This document shows, one piece after another, positions 1-7,648 of a DNA stretch of 64,000 bases (its first letter is position 1; each line of letters starts with the position of its first letter). The notes under the pieces were generated by a model. It made no database searches, was not told where the DNA came from, and saw only the letters and a program-made list of their open reading frames with translations. Source of the DNA: Hyphomicrobiaceae bacterium (GTDB lineage: Bacteria; Pseudomonadota; Alphaproteobacteria; Rhizobiales; Hyphomicrobiaceae); the NCBI GenBank assembly GCA_021775735.1, contig JAJFHG010000005.1, positions 86,999-150,998 of the forward strand, read 5' to 3'. Position numbers and translations under genes: made by a program.

Positions 1-5
1 CTGTT

Positions 6-428
6 CTAAACGGCCGGTTCGGTGACCGCCCGGTAACGAACGATACCATGATAGGTTTCGCCATCACTTTCGCGACGCGCCTCACTAAGCTCATGGCGGA
101 AATTCACAACGGTATGTCCCGCAACCTGCAAATCCATATCGTGTAGCTTTGCTTTCATCACGTCTATGATGTCGTAGACCTGCTTGCGTCCCTTCGCGCG
201 AGACCAAACATGCAATGTCAGAATATGTTCCAGACCGTCTTCACTTCCTGTACTCCAGTCACGAACCGTACTTTCACCAATCGTGACATAGGGAAATGGC
301 GTCCCTTGCGGCACGTCATCGTAGATTTTCGCACCACTCAGCTGCGTGATCAGAGCTGCATCGTTGACCAGTGCGCTATAGAGCGATTTTTGTAATTCCC
401 AGTTTGGATTTGCCATCACCAGCCTCAA
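6..428 (-). CDS. GTA tail terminator, DUF3168 family (gp8-like)
   Basis: 140-residue DUF3168 protein, the family that caps the tail tube at the head-tail junction in gene transfer agents and siphophages. The N-terminal half has the family pattern of a short helix (LQKSLYSALVND) and the strand PFPYVTIGES; the rest is a compact alpha/beta domain (HILTLHVWSR). The start codon overlaps the upstream stop as ATGA, which suggests translational coupling; an alternative ATG lies four codons downstream. It follows head-closure and connector genes in the order expected of GTA g6-g7-g8. The major tail protein and later tail genes would lie beyond the left edge. Family assignment is firm; the tail role is from family knowledge. 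Confidence 0.85.
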   Translation of the reverse strand: MRLVMANPNWELQKSLYSALVNDAALITQLSGAKIYDDVPQGTPFPYVTIGESTVRDWSTGSEDGLEHILTLHVWSRAKGRKQVYDIIDVMKAKLHDMDLQVAGHTVVNFRHELSEARRESDGETYHGIVRYRAVTEPAV

Positions 429-661
429 ATATCTTTAAACAAGGTGTGATCTGGAATCGCGTCTGCACGTTCCTCGCGATGTGAACGGGACCTGCGCGCA
501 TCATCTCCAGTTTCTGGTGGCTGCTGCGAGCTCCTTCGCGTGTTGCTTCGCGTGTTGCTTCGCGAACGGTCCCCCGTTGCGGACTTCACAACGCTCTCTA
601 AGTGTCGACGAACAGTACCAAAGGCGCGATCAAGACCAGCAATTTTGAAACCAAAGTTCAC
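425..661 (-). CDS. Small basic ORF inside the GTA cluster, unknown function
   Basis: 78 residues, not recognised with confidence. Both ends overlap their neighbours by ATGA (start on the head-closure stop, stop on the gp8 start), so it sits exactly in a translationally coupled chain. The first about 28 residues (MNFGFKIAGLDRAFGTVRRH and on) resemble the opening of HK97 gp10-type tail-completion proteins. The remainder is low-complexity, rich in Arg, Ser and Asn, and includes a tandem RSNT RSNT encoded by a 12-bp duplication near 539-562. It could be a truncated gp10-like gene, a small linker protein, or a spacer ORF kept only for coupling. No gene is expected here in the Rhodobacter GTA order. 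Confidence 0.5.
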   Translation of the reverse strand: MNFGFKIAGLDRAFGTVRRHLESVVKSATGDRSRSNTRSNTRRSSQQPPETGDDARRSRSHREERADAIPDHTLFKDI

Positions 662-990
662 GCCACCACCTCTTCACATCCCAGTTTTAAGAACTGCTTG
701 TTGTCATCAAGGTTCAACACGGATCGAATTTCAAAAACGCGCGCGCCGAGAACCAAACGATGCGTCGGACCAATGTCTTCGCGATACCGGCAATAGATGG
801 TGTGATTCACATCAGCGATCAGGGCATCGGATACACTTCGCTCACGCCCTGATGTGGCAACAACTGCAGCCCAGAATTCAGCAACAAGGGCCCAGGTCAC
901 GGTGCCACCACCGCCGCCATCATCAACACGAACAGGCTGCTCTAACCGCACCCGGTGTTTGAGATCTGAAATTCGGATGTCGATGTTCAT
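658..990 (-). CDS. GTA/phage head closure protein (gp7-like)
   Basis: 110-residue head-tail joining protein of the SPP1 gp16 / HK97 head-closure superfamily, which forms the stopper ring under the connector. Family features visible are the N-terminal IRISDLKHRVRLEQP, a Gly-rich turn (DDGGGGGTVTW), the central WAAVVATSGRER and the C-terminal strand VFEIRSVLNLDD. Length is typical for the family. Its ATG overlaps the stop of the connector gene as ATGA, and its own stop overlaps the next ORF the same way, so it is part of a coupled morphogenesis operon. Confidence 0.85.
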   Translation of the reverse strand: MNIDIRISDLKHRVRLEQPVRVDDGGGGGTVTWALVAEFWAAVVATSGRERSVSDALIADVNHTIYCRYREDIGPTHRLVLGARVFEIRSVLNLDDNKQFLKLGCEEVVA

Positions 991-1565
991 AGCCGCGCCA
1001 CCCGATACGGCTTCAACAACGTTGAAACTGCCTCAGGAACCGACGTTTTATCGGACCCAATCTCTATAGGGTCGCGGTGCTCGTACCAATGTGCAACCAA
1101 CAAAAGTAGCGCATGGCGCACTGGCTGGGGCACGTCATCCGCGGTCGGTCCAAATCCGGCAACAAAGGATATCTCAATACCAGCATGAACTTTGCCAGGC
1201 TTTGGCCATTGGCTGGTCGTGCGGAGTAATCGCGGCGGCACATGATTTCCGTCAAGCTCATAGTCTGATGCTGGCATGGCAGTCGGCGCGCCATCCGATG
1301 CTAGAATTGAAATACCCGTAATGGCAGAAACGGGTCTGAGAGGCAGCGTCACACTTTGAGAGCGTTTCGGCCACGCATCAAACGTCCAGGTCCAACTTTG
1401 ATGGATCAATACCAAACTCAGTGCGGCTTCAATATGCAGGCGCGATGTGAGAATGAGACTTGAAATATAAGCGTCTTCGTCACTGTGATCGACACGTAAA
1501 TGATCTTTTGCTTCGGCAATCGAAACAGGTTCGAGTGCCGCGGGGCTGGTGAGCACCAAGGTCAT
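987..1565 (-). CDS. GTA head-tail connector protein (gp6-like, phiE125 gp8 family)
   Basis: 192-residue connector/adaptor placed between portal and head-closure rings. The N-terminus has the family signature (EPVSIAEAKDHLRVDHSDED followed by an alpha-helical YISSLILTSRLHIEAAL), and the C-terminal helix LLLVAHWYEHRDP is also typical of phiE125 gp8-like proteins. It is the first gene after the terminator that separates the capsid gene from this group, so its expression may depend on read-through. It overlaps the head-closure gene by ATGA. Confidence 0.85.
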   Translation of the reverse strand: MTLVLTSPAALEPVSIAEAKDHLRVDHSDEDAYISSLILTSRLHIEAALSLVLIHQSWTWTFDAWPKRSQSVTLPLRPVSAITGISILASDGAPTAMPASDYELDGNHVPPRLLRTTSQWPKPGKVHAGIEISFVAGFGPTADDVPQPVRHALLLLVAHWYEHRDPIEIGSDKTSVPEAVSTLLKPYRVARL

Positions 1566-1600
1566 GGGTCTCTTCTTTCCGCAACTGGTGTCTGAGGTTA

Positions 1601-1640
1601 AAAAGGCAGGGCTGTAAGCGGGGATGACTCACAGCCCTGC
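1601..1640 (-). terminator. Intrinsic terminator between GTA capsid and connector genes
   Basis: A perfect 10-bp inverted repeat (1606-1615 pairs with 1631-1640; arms GCAGGGCTGT and ACAGCCCTGC) with a 15-nt loop. Read on the minus strand it is followed by CTTTTT, the classic rho-independent layout. It sits in the only sizeable gap of the head cluster, after the major capsid gene and before the connector gene. Confidence 0.8.
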
Positions 1641-1646
1641 GAGGCC

Positions 1647-1677
1647 GCAACCAGCCGGGAGGAGAGAAGCTGGTTGC
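1647..1677 (-). terminator. Second hairpin in the capsid-connector gap
   Basis: A perfect 9-bp inverted repeat (GCAACCAGC at 1647-1655, GCTGGTTGC at 1669-1677, 13-nt loop), six bases upstream on the minus strand of the terminator at 1601-1640. It has no U-tract of its own. It may strengthen pausing, protect the 3' end of the capsid mRNA, or form a tandem terminator. Role is inferred. Confidence 0.5.
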
Positions 1678-1724
1678 AGTCACGCGCCGAAGCGTGTGTT
1701 TTGTTGTGATAGAAACCGTCTTGA

Positions 1725-2963
1725 CTAGGCTGCGAACTTCAACAGCTTGACAGCATCAAAGTCCTGCACACCGCCACCAACACGTTTGGTGGTGTAGAAC
1801 AGAACGTACGGTTTTGAGCTGTACGGGTCGCGCAGGACACGTATACCGACACGATCCACGATCAAATAACCGCGCCGAAAATCACCAAAGGCGAGCGACA
1901 AGCTATCGGCTGCAACATCTGGCATGTCTTCGCTTTCAGCAACTGGATAGCCAAGCAGTGTCGGTGCCTCACCTGGCGTACCAGATGGCGTCCAAATGTA
2001 ATTGCCATCGCCATCCTTCATTTTGCGAATGTCCGACTGCGTGGATCGATTCATCACAAAGTGTGCGTTTGCGCGATAGCCTGCTTTGACCGAGTAAATC
2101 AGGTCAATCAGTGTGTCGCATGGGTCAGTTGCGGGAAACGCACCAGAAACACCTGTTGATACGGTGCCCATATTGCCCCATGTCCAACTGGCGTTGTCGA
2201 CGGTCGTATAATCCAAAAAACCCTTCGGCTTATTGACACCATCGCCTAAGACAAACGCATTGCCTTCTTGCTCAGCAAACGTTGCTCGAACATCTTCTGC
2301 CAACCATTCGTCGATGTTGACCGCACTGTCATCAAGCAATGTAGATGTTGCCGCTGGCATGGCATACAGCTCCATAGTCGGGAACGACAGTTCTGCCAGC
2401 GTCGGCGTATTGGTTTCTGGCCGTGCAGCCGTCTCGCCAACCCAACCGGTATCTGCACCAGAAATGGCAAACGGCTTTTTATAGACCGCGCCAGACACCT
2501 GACGCACACCTGCAATTGCGCGAACCGGTGAGACATCACGAACTGCGCCGTTGATCGCCCGTTCAGTTTCATCTGGAACGAGGTACCCACCGTCTGGATC
2601 CGATCCAACTGACAACGCTTTTTCTTCCAGGCCGCGCAAGCCTTGGGTTTCACCCTCGCGTACATAGGTTTCAAATGCAGATTTATGTTGCAAACCCGCA
2701 CTTGAGAGCGGACGTGACGTGCCAAGACCAGGGCGCGCTGATTTCAGAACCATCTGATCCATACGTTGGCGTGTTTCATCAACGGCGCGGTCGAGGGTGT
2801 GCAACTTTTCAACCGTTAATGGATCCGCTGATGATTTTTTGGCCAGTTCTTCAAGGCGCTGGTCATTGGCATCTTTATAGGCTTCAAAGGTGCGCATAAA
2901 GTCTTCGATGGCCGCTGCTGTTGCACCTGCAGAGGCCTTGGTTTCAAGGTGCTCATTTGACAT
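1725..2963 (-). CDS. GTA major capsid protein, HK97 fold (gp5-like)
   Basis: 412-residue HK97-fold capsid subunit. Residues 1 to about 90 are the delta/scaffold region, with predicted coiled coil (FMRTFEAYKDANDQRLEELA, then RAVDETRQRMDQM), removed by the prohead protease. The mature domain follows, with the family motifs SDPDGGYLVPDE, SPVRAIAGVRQV and GWVGETAARPETNTP, and the C-terminal GFRRGYLI-like segment (seen as GDFRRGYLIVDRVGIRV). Length matches GTA capsid proteins. It lies directly downstream of the prohead protease gene, and its transcript runs into two hairpins 50-120 bp past the stop. Confidence 0.95.
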   Translation of the reverse strand: MSNEHLETKASAGATAAAIEDFMRTFEAYKDANDQRLEELAKKSSADPLTVEKLHTLDRAVDETRQRMDQMVLKSARPGLGTSRPLSSAGLQHKSAFETYVREGETQGLRGLEEKALSVGSDPDGGYLVPDETERAINGAVRDVSPVRAIAGVRQVSGAVYKKPFAISGADTGWVGETAARPETNTPTLAELSFPTMELYAMPAATSTLLDDSAVNIDEWLAEDVRATFAEQEGNAFVLGDGVNKPKGFLDYTTVDNASWTWGNMGTVSTGVSGAFPATDPCDTLIDLIYSVKAGYRANAHFVMNRSTQSDIRKMKDGDGNYIWTPSGTPGEAPTLLGYPVAESEDMPDVAADSLSLAFGDFRRGYLIVDRVGIRVLRDPYSSKPYVLFYTTKRVGGGVQDFDAVKLLKFAA

Positions 2964-2983
2964 ATGTTCAATGTCCTTAAGAG

Positions 2984-3706
2984 TTAGAGGCTTCGCCTAA
3001 GAAGTTCAGTTGCGGTTTTCAACCGTTCCATCAACCGCGCTTCATCCGATATGCCACCTCTCGCGTCCCGCAGAGCTTGGAGGCCTTTAAGGCCAGAGCG
3101 CGAAATCGCCCTCGCCTCACTGCGCGTCAACCCAGCATCCCGCCTGAGCCAACGTTCAAAAGTTCTTTCTGTCGGGAGCGCGCCAGCAAAGGGCAGGCTT
3201 TTCACCGATACAACCCGCGCGTCAGGATGCATCGGAAATGTCACGACAGATATTTCCCATAAATCAACTTTCTCCAACTGGCGTAAGCCTGTTGCTCGGT
3301 CACGACGTCCTTTAACGGCGCGAAACCCAATCGACAGGCCGTCGAGCGCACCAGCGCGCATCAGCGAAAGGACTTCTTGTGCCCGCGCAACCTCGGGCAT
3401 CAGCTGGCCGCGCACCAAAAGACCACGCCCATCTTCTTTGATTGTTTGCCAAACCCCAATTGGTTGGTTGGCATCATGCTGAAACAACATTTTAATGCCG
3501 CGCGCACCACGCGCTTCGAGGCTCTCCCTAAATGCACCCGGCAACACAACATCGTTTCCGCTATCACGACGATTGAACAGAGAGGCGTAGCCTTCAAAGG
3601 TCCCATCTTCGACAATCGTGGGTGCGAGATCTAGCGCTGTAAATTTGAGTTCTAAATCAGAAGGCAGTGAAGCCACCTGAACTGGTCGTACTGACATACG
3701 CAACAT
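2984..3706 (-). CDS. GTA prohead protease, HK97 family (gp4-like)
   Basis: 240-residue serine protease (U35/HK97 prohead protease family) that processes the capsid scaffold. The core shows the expected blocks: EGYASLFNRRDSGNDVVLPG near the N-terminus, then KMLFQHDANQPIGVW with the conserved His, GLLVRGQL, and ALDGLSIGFRAV with the catalytic-type Ser. The C-terminal tail beyond about residue 175 is basic and helical. No gp3.5-type gene separates it from the portal gene, which starts its stop only 15 bp away; in Rhodobacter a small gene is present there. Order terminase-portal-protease-capsid is conserved. Confidence 0.93.
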   Translation of the reverse strand: MLRMSVRPVQVASLPSDLELKFTALDLAPTIVEDGTFEGYASLFNRRDSGNDVVLPGAFRESLEARGARGIKMLFQHDANQPIGVWQTIKEDGRGLLVRGQLMPEVARAQEVLSLMRAGALDGLSIGFRAVKGRRDRATGLRQLEKVDLWEISVVTFPMHPDARVVSVKSLPFAGALPTERTFERWLRRDAGLTRSEARAISRSGLKGLQALRDARGGISDEARLMERLKTATELLRRSL

Positions 3707-3721
3707 ATTCCTTAGGGGACA

Positions 3722-4942
3722 TTACAAAGGTTTATCGGCAATCTCATCGGGATCTTGCTCACCCGTCAGTGGCGCATAGCCGACAGCAGTGCGCTTTTCG
3801 TTGGGTGTCAAAAAGCTTGCCGATTCCAACCGTGTCCAAAGACTATCGCGTTCGGACGCCAGAGCTTCAACACGATCTAAATCCAGCTTCAGTGCCAACG
3901 CGTCGCCATAGGCAGGACCTAACCAGGATGACAAGGCTTTTGCTGTGCGCCACGCCAGCGGCAAGACAGTTTGGCGCCAAAACGAACGCGTGGCTTCCTG
4001 ATAATTCGAATAGGTATTGTCACCTGGAATGCCGAGCAACATCGGCGGCACACCAAGTGCTAAAGCAATTTCTCGCGCGCTGGCATGTTTAGCTTCTATA
4101 AAATCGAGATCCTTTGGCGTCAGGCTCAACGCCTTCCAATCCAGGCCACCTTCAAGTAACAACGGGCGCCCTGCGTGATGGGCACCTTGAAAACCTGTTT
4201 CCAATTCTGTCTTCAAACGTTGGAATTGCTCATCCGTCATCCGCCCATCACTGCCCTTATAGACAAGCGCGCCAGAGGGCCTTGCGGAATTATCGAGCAG
4301 CGCCTTGTTCCAATCCGACGCAGTGTTGTGAAGGTCAATAGCTTTAGCCGCCGGTTCAATCGGGCTCATGCCATAGTGATCGTTGGTGGGGTGAAACAAA
4401 CGAACATGCAAAATGGGTCGGACATTGGCAACCGGATCAGACCGAAAAATAGTTCGGTTGCCATCGACTTGATATTCAAAACCATCCGGCCACCCATCTG
4501 CCCCTTGGATGACTTTCATCCGATCAGGGCGCAGCGTATGAAGTTCGCGCAATTTACCGCCAACCGCGACCGCCTTGAGATACCCATTCCCCGCCACCAA
4601 TAGATAACCGTACCAACTTTCCAAAAGGTCGGTGGCGGTTTGATCCGGACACGGGTTCGCCAACACATCTAATAGCGGGTGCGACTCCACTTCGACACCA
4701 TTTTGGTGGAGTATAAGCGGAATAGAAGCAGCCGCCTCTGCGATCATTCTGACAGAACGATAGACAATCGGGTTTTCCATAAACCCTTCGTGGGCAAATG
4801 CCTGATAGTCGCGCGGCGCCCATACGGCTTGGCCAGGAGCATGCCAAGACAGAAATGCCCCTGGCGTCGCCGATTTAGTGTGTTTTAAAGGCGCTTTTGT
4901 GCCAACAACATAATCTCTCAGTGCCGTTAAAAATGCCGGCAT
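3722..4942 (-). CDS. GTA portal protein, HK97 family (gp3-like)
   Basis: 406-residue dodecameric portal subunit through which DNA enters the head. Typical blocks are ENPIVYRSVRMIAEAAASIP, the membrane-stalk-like helix region, GMSPIEPAAKAIDLHN, and the C-terminal wing/crown segment (IPGDNTYSNYQEATRSFW), all characteristic of HK97-type portals. Length is standard for GTA portals (about 390-410). It starts 33 bp after the terminase stop. Confidence 0.95.
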   Translation of the reverse strand: MPAFLTALRDYVVGTKAPLKHTKSATPGAFLSWHAPGQAVWAPRDYQAFAHEGFMENPIVYRSVRMIAEAAASIPLILHQNGVEVESHPLLDVLANPCPDQTATDLLESWYGYLLVAGNGYLKAVAVGGKLRELHTLRPDRMKVIQGADGWPDGFEYQVDGNRTIFRSDPVANVRPILHVRLFHPTNDHYGMSPIEPAAKAIDLHNTASDWNKALLDNSARPSGALVYKGSDGRMTDEQFQRLKTELETGFQGAHHAGRPLLLEGGLDWKALSLTPKDLDFIEAKHASAREIALALGVPPMLLGIPGDNTYSNYQEATRSFWRQTVLPLAWRTAKALSSWLGPAYGDALALKLDLDRVEALASERDSLWTRLESASFLTPNEKRTAVGYAPLTGEQDPDEIADKPL

Positions 4943-4975
4943 ATAATCACCTCAATCGCATTTCTGCAGGTTGTA

Positions 4976-6280
4976 TTAAAGCGTGCGCACCATCGGTGCT
5001 GCCCCAGAGCTCAACATCAAATCCGTGAGTGCCCAGACCAACGCATCGACGCGGTCCGGACTTCGCCCCGACACACGCCCATCAGCGCGAAACGCGCACA
5101 TTTGATCTTCCAAGGCGCACAATCGACCAACGTGCGCCACACGGCCTTCAGCATAGAGCGACGCAATAGGTTCAGCGCGTAGCCACTTACCTCGTGTTGC
5201 ACGCACTTTCTTTATTGGCGCTGACGATTCAACTGACTTCAATACGGTCTCAATCAGATCGCCACCCTGGTTGACTTCAGCAACCACACGGTCAGCATGA
5301 TAATTTTGATACGCGGCTATGACTGCGCGCGCCCAAACTTGTGGGGCCCGACCCTGCAACGTACAATCCGCCAACACATAAGCCCGGCGGTCTTCGCCAA
5401 GACCTGCTACAATAATTCCACAACTGTCCGATGCCTTTGTTGCCGTCACAGGTGGATCAACCGCCACCACAATGGTTGCAAGATCTGGGGCCTGATCTGT
5501 GCGTTGTTCTTCAATCCAATCGCGTCGCCACAGCGTACTGTCTTGATCCTCAACAATTTCACCCAGAAACTCCTGACGCCACAAAGCCGTGCCTTGATAC
5601 CGTCGGCGCACTTCTGAAATAAAACGTGGCGACAAGTTTGCTGCATTTTTGGCTGTCTCAACGCGAATTGTAACAGTTGCAGCATCGTCCATGATCGTCT
5701 GCAAAATCGGCAATGGTCTCGGTGTCGTCGTCACCACAACTTGCGGTGCCTCACCAAGGCGCAATGCAAATTGCAACATATCCCAAACCGCTTCAGGGTC
5801 GCGCCATTTGGCAAGTTCATCACACCAAGCGGTATCAAATTGCGGTCCGCGAAGACTATTGGGGTCTTCGGCTGAAAACAACTGCGCAACAGCACCATTG
5901 GGCCAAACCAATTGGTTTTTTGCGGCTTGAAATTCAGGCTGTTCATCCTGGCAATGAATTGCCAACAATCCAGATACGCCCTCCACCATCACACGGCGTG
6001 CATCAACTAACGTCTCGCCAATCAATGCGATGCGACGTCCGCGTGACCCGCTTCCATGCCCCCTGCCTGTCGCACGCGCGCGCACCCATTCTGCGCCGGT
6101 TCGGGTTTTTCCCGCACCCCGACCGCCTAAGATCATCCATACCCGCCACGACTCTTCACCATCTTCTGTTACAGGTGGTGTTTGATCGTCGCGTGCCCAA
6201 AGTGGCCAGTCTTTTTCAATAAACTCAACAGCATTAGGACTGAGCGTCTCCAGATCCTGACGTATCCGCCCATTGCGCAT
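4976..6280 (-). CDS. GTA large terminase / packaging ATPase (gp2-like)
   Basis: DNA-packaging motor. The ATPase has Walker A GGRGAGKT and Walker B with acidic pair in FDTAWCDELAKW, followed by the coupling segment VVTTTPRP. The C-terminal nuclease domain has acidic clusters (IVVAVDPPVTA, VVAEVNQGGD, DRVDALVWAL). The longest open frame begins at 6439, but its first 53 residues lie inside the upstream gene and look non-protein-like. The ATG at 6280 gives 434 residues, the usual GTA terminase length, with a 47-bp overlap with gp1. In Rhodobacter this enzyme packages host DNA headful-style; that is family knowledge. Confidence 0.93.
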   Translation of the reverse strand: MRNGRIRQDLETLSPNAVEFIEKDWPLWARDDQTPPVTEDGEESWRVWMILGGRGAGKTRTGAEWVRARATGRGHGSGSRGRRIALIGETLVDARRVMVEGVSGLLAIHCQDEQPEFQAAKNQLVWPNGAVAQLFSAEDPNSLRGPQFDTAWCDELAKWRDPEAVWDMLQFALRLGEAPQVVVTTTPRPLPILQTIMDDAATVTIRVETAKNAANLSPRFISEVRRRYQGTALWRQEFLGEIVEDQDSTLWRRDWIEEQRTDQAPDLATIVVAVDPPVTATKASDSCGIIVAGLGEDRRAYVLADCTLQGRAPQVWARAVIAAYQNYHADRVVAEVNQGGDLIETVLKSVESSAPIKKVRATRGKWLRAEPIASLYAEGRVAHVGRLCALEDQMCAFRADGRVSGRSPDRVDALVWALTDLMLSSGAAPMVRTL

Positions 6281-6788
6281 GGAGACGTTCAAGGCGTTCT
6301 GCAATGTCTTGACGCATCTGCTCTGCATCTTCTGCGGAAATGTCCGCACGCTGTCGCTGAGGCTTTTGCCCTGAACTGCGTTTGGTGCGCCCACCTTTAA
6401 GTTTTTGCTTGTCAGTGTCCAACTCCAACACTTTCTCAAAGCCTCTAATCATGTTCATCAAGGTTCTGGTTCTACGCTCAATGTCAGCAACACTGGCAAC
6501 CGGGCTCGCATGTCCCTCATTTGCCCCAGCTTCCAATTGCTGCAACTCCTGATTGATCGCCGCGTAAAGTCTTTTTGTCAGACGCCTTGGCGAGGCAGAT
6601 TGTGCAGGCGCCGATTGTTTGGTGTCTGGTCGCCCGGTGCCAGGTCTTGTGGACCAGCCCTCTCGCTTACGTCGGCCGTAATACGTGCTGACAGACACGC
6701 CGAGCCGACGGCAAAACTGCGCAGCCGGCTCCGTTGTCTCTTCATGTGCACGACGAACGCTGGCCCAGACCGGCTCGTCCACGCCCAT
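6234..6788 (-). CDS. GTA gp1-like small terminase / DNA-binding protein
   Basis: First gene of the GTA cluster. The N-terminal part is a helix-turn-helix (AAQFCRRLGVSVSTYYGRRK), as in small-terminase or transposase-type DNA-binding domains. It is followed by a Pro/Ser linker and a long charged helical region (IERRTRTLMNMIRGFEKVLE, then EQMRQDIAERLERLHAQW). An open frame extends up to 6860, but the promoter at 6868-6896 would place transcription start around 6861. The ATG at 6788 (MGVDEPVW) is therefore preferred, giving 184 residues. In well-studied GTAs this subunit recognises DNA poorly or nonspecifically; whether that holds here cannot be read from the sequence. Confidence 0.75.
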   Translation of the reverse strand: MGVDEPVWASVRRAHEETTEPAAQFCRRLGVSVSTYYGRRKREGWSTRPGTGRPDTKQSAPAQSASPRRLTKRLYAAINQELQQLEAGANEGHASPVASVADIERRTRTLMNMIRGFEKVLELDTDKQKLKGGRTKRSSGQKPQRQRADISAEDAEQMRQDIAERLERLHAQWADTSGSGDAQS

Positions 6789-6867
6789 ACTATTGCTTTC
6801 AATTGTATCTGGAGAATTTGCTAATGGTGTCGGGCTTAATCTGAAGCGCGAATCCACCAATACTTAT

Positions 6868-6896
6868 TTTCTAACAAAATAGCGGCGCGCTGTCAA
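6868..6896 (-). promoter_or_regulatory. Predicted sigma70-type promoter of the GTA cluster
   Basis: On the minus strand TTGACA (6891-6896) is followed after 17 bp by TAGAAA (6868-6873), in a conspicuously AT-rich stretch (6861-7020) unlike the rest of the window. This is the only long intergenic gap upstream of gp1 and the likely site for GTA activator binding. Confidence 0.5.
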
Positions 6897-7025
6897 TAAA
6901 ATATACTGAAATATATTGGAATTATTAGATTTATACTTTTAGTTATTTTGATAATACTATCCTAGCGGATTGTATCATCAGTCCCTTTGCCGGGGATAAC
7001 TTTGATTTACTTCAAGAACATTAGT

Positions 7026-7592
7026 TCAATCATCAAAACCATCAATAATATAGCGATGATAAGACAGTTCCTTGACGCGTGCCTCGCTCTTCACCCAACC
7101 CCGCACTGAGATACCCGCTTGTTCCACGGTGTCATAGCTGCCCGACACCAGCGGGTGCCACCAGGCAAGATCCCGCCCTTCAGATATCCGCCGATAACCG
7201 CAGCTTTTTGGCAGCCAACTCAACGTCTTGACTGTTTTGGTCGTAATCGCCAGACAATCAGGCATCTTGTCATGCCGATTTTCATAGTCTTTGCAGCGAC
7301 AGGTCTTGGTGTCCAACAGACCGCATGCCAAATTGGTCAGATGAATCTCTCCGGTATCCTCATCTTCAAGCTTGATGAGGCAGCACCGGCCACAACCATC
7401 GCACAACGATTCCCACTCTTTGGGCGTCATCCGGGATAACGACTTGCGGTGCCAGAAAGGCATCACATTCTCATCTGATACTTTTGATACTTTACCCAAC
7501 AAAGGCCCTTTCTCGAACCGCTCGGACCAGACATCCAAGTCCCAATCAGTTAGGGTTTTTTGACCTTGAAAAACCTCCCTCGTCGTTGCCAT
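7026..7592 (-). CDS. ycgN: YcgN/UPF0260 family cysteine-cluster protein
   Basis: 188-residue UPF0260 protein. The Cys motif LCDGCGRCC and the later cysteines in LACGLLDTKTCRCKDYENR and MPDCL form the CxxCxxCC-type cluster of this family, which is thought to bind a metal or Fe-S centre. The biological role is not established. The C-terminal block WLPKSCGYRRISEGRDLAWWHP is nearly invariant in the family. RBS GAGGCGG precedes ATG 7592. It is divergent from the penicillin-binding protein gene with a 56-bp shared upstream region. Confidence 0.9.
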   Translation of the reverse strand: MATTREVFQGQKTLTDWDLDVWSERFEKGPLLGKVSKVSDENVMPFWHRKSLSRMTPKEWESLCDGCGRCCLIKLEDEDTGEIHLTNLACGLLDTKTCRCKDYENRHDKMPDCLAITTKTVKTLSWLPKSCGYRRISEGRDLAWWHPLVSGSYDTVEQAGISVRGWVKSEARVKELSYHRYIIDGFDD

Positions 7593-7648
7593 AACCGCCT
7601 CTTAGGAACAACACAAAAATGCGCACAATAACTATGGAGCCCTAACCG

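Noticed and set aside
540..962. 140-residue plus-strand ORF opposite the head-closure gene
   Set aside because: Arg/His/Gln-rich shadow of coupled minus-strand phage genes, without RBS.
6281..6439. N-terminal extension of the large terminase to 6439
   Set aside because: Lies entirely inside gp1 and lacks protein-like composition; 6280 gives the usual family length.
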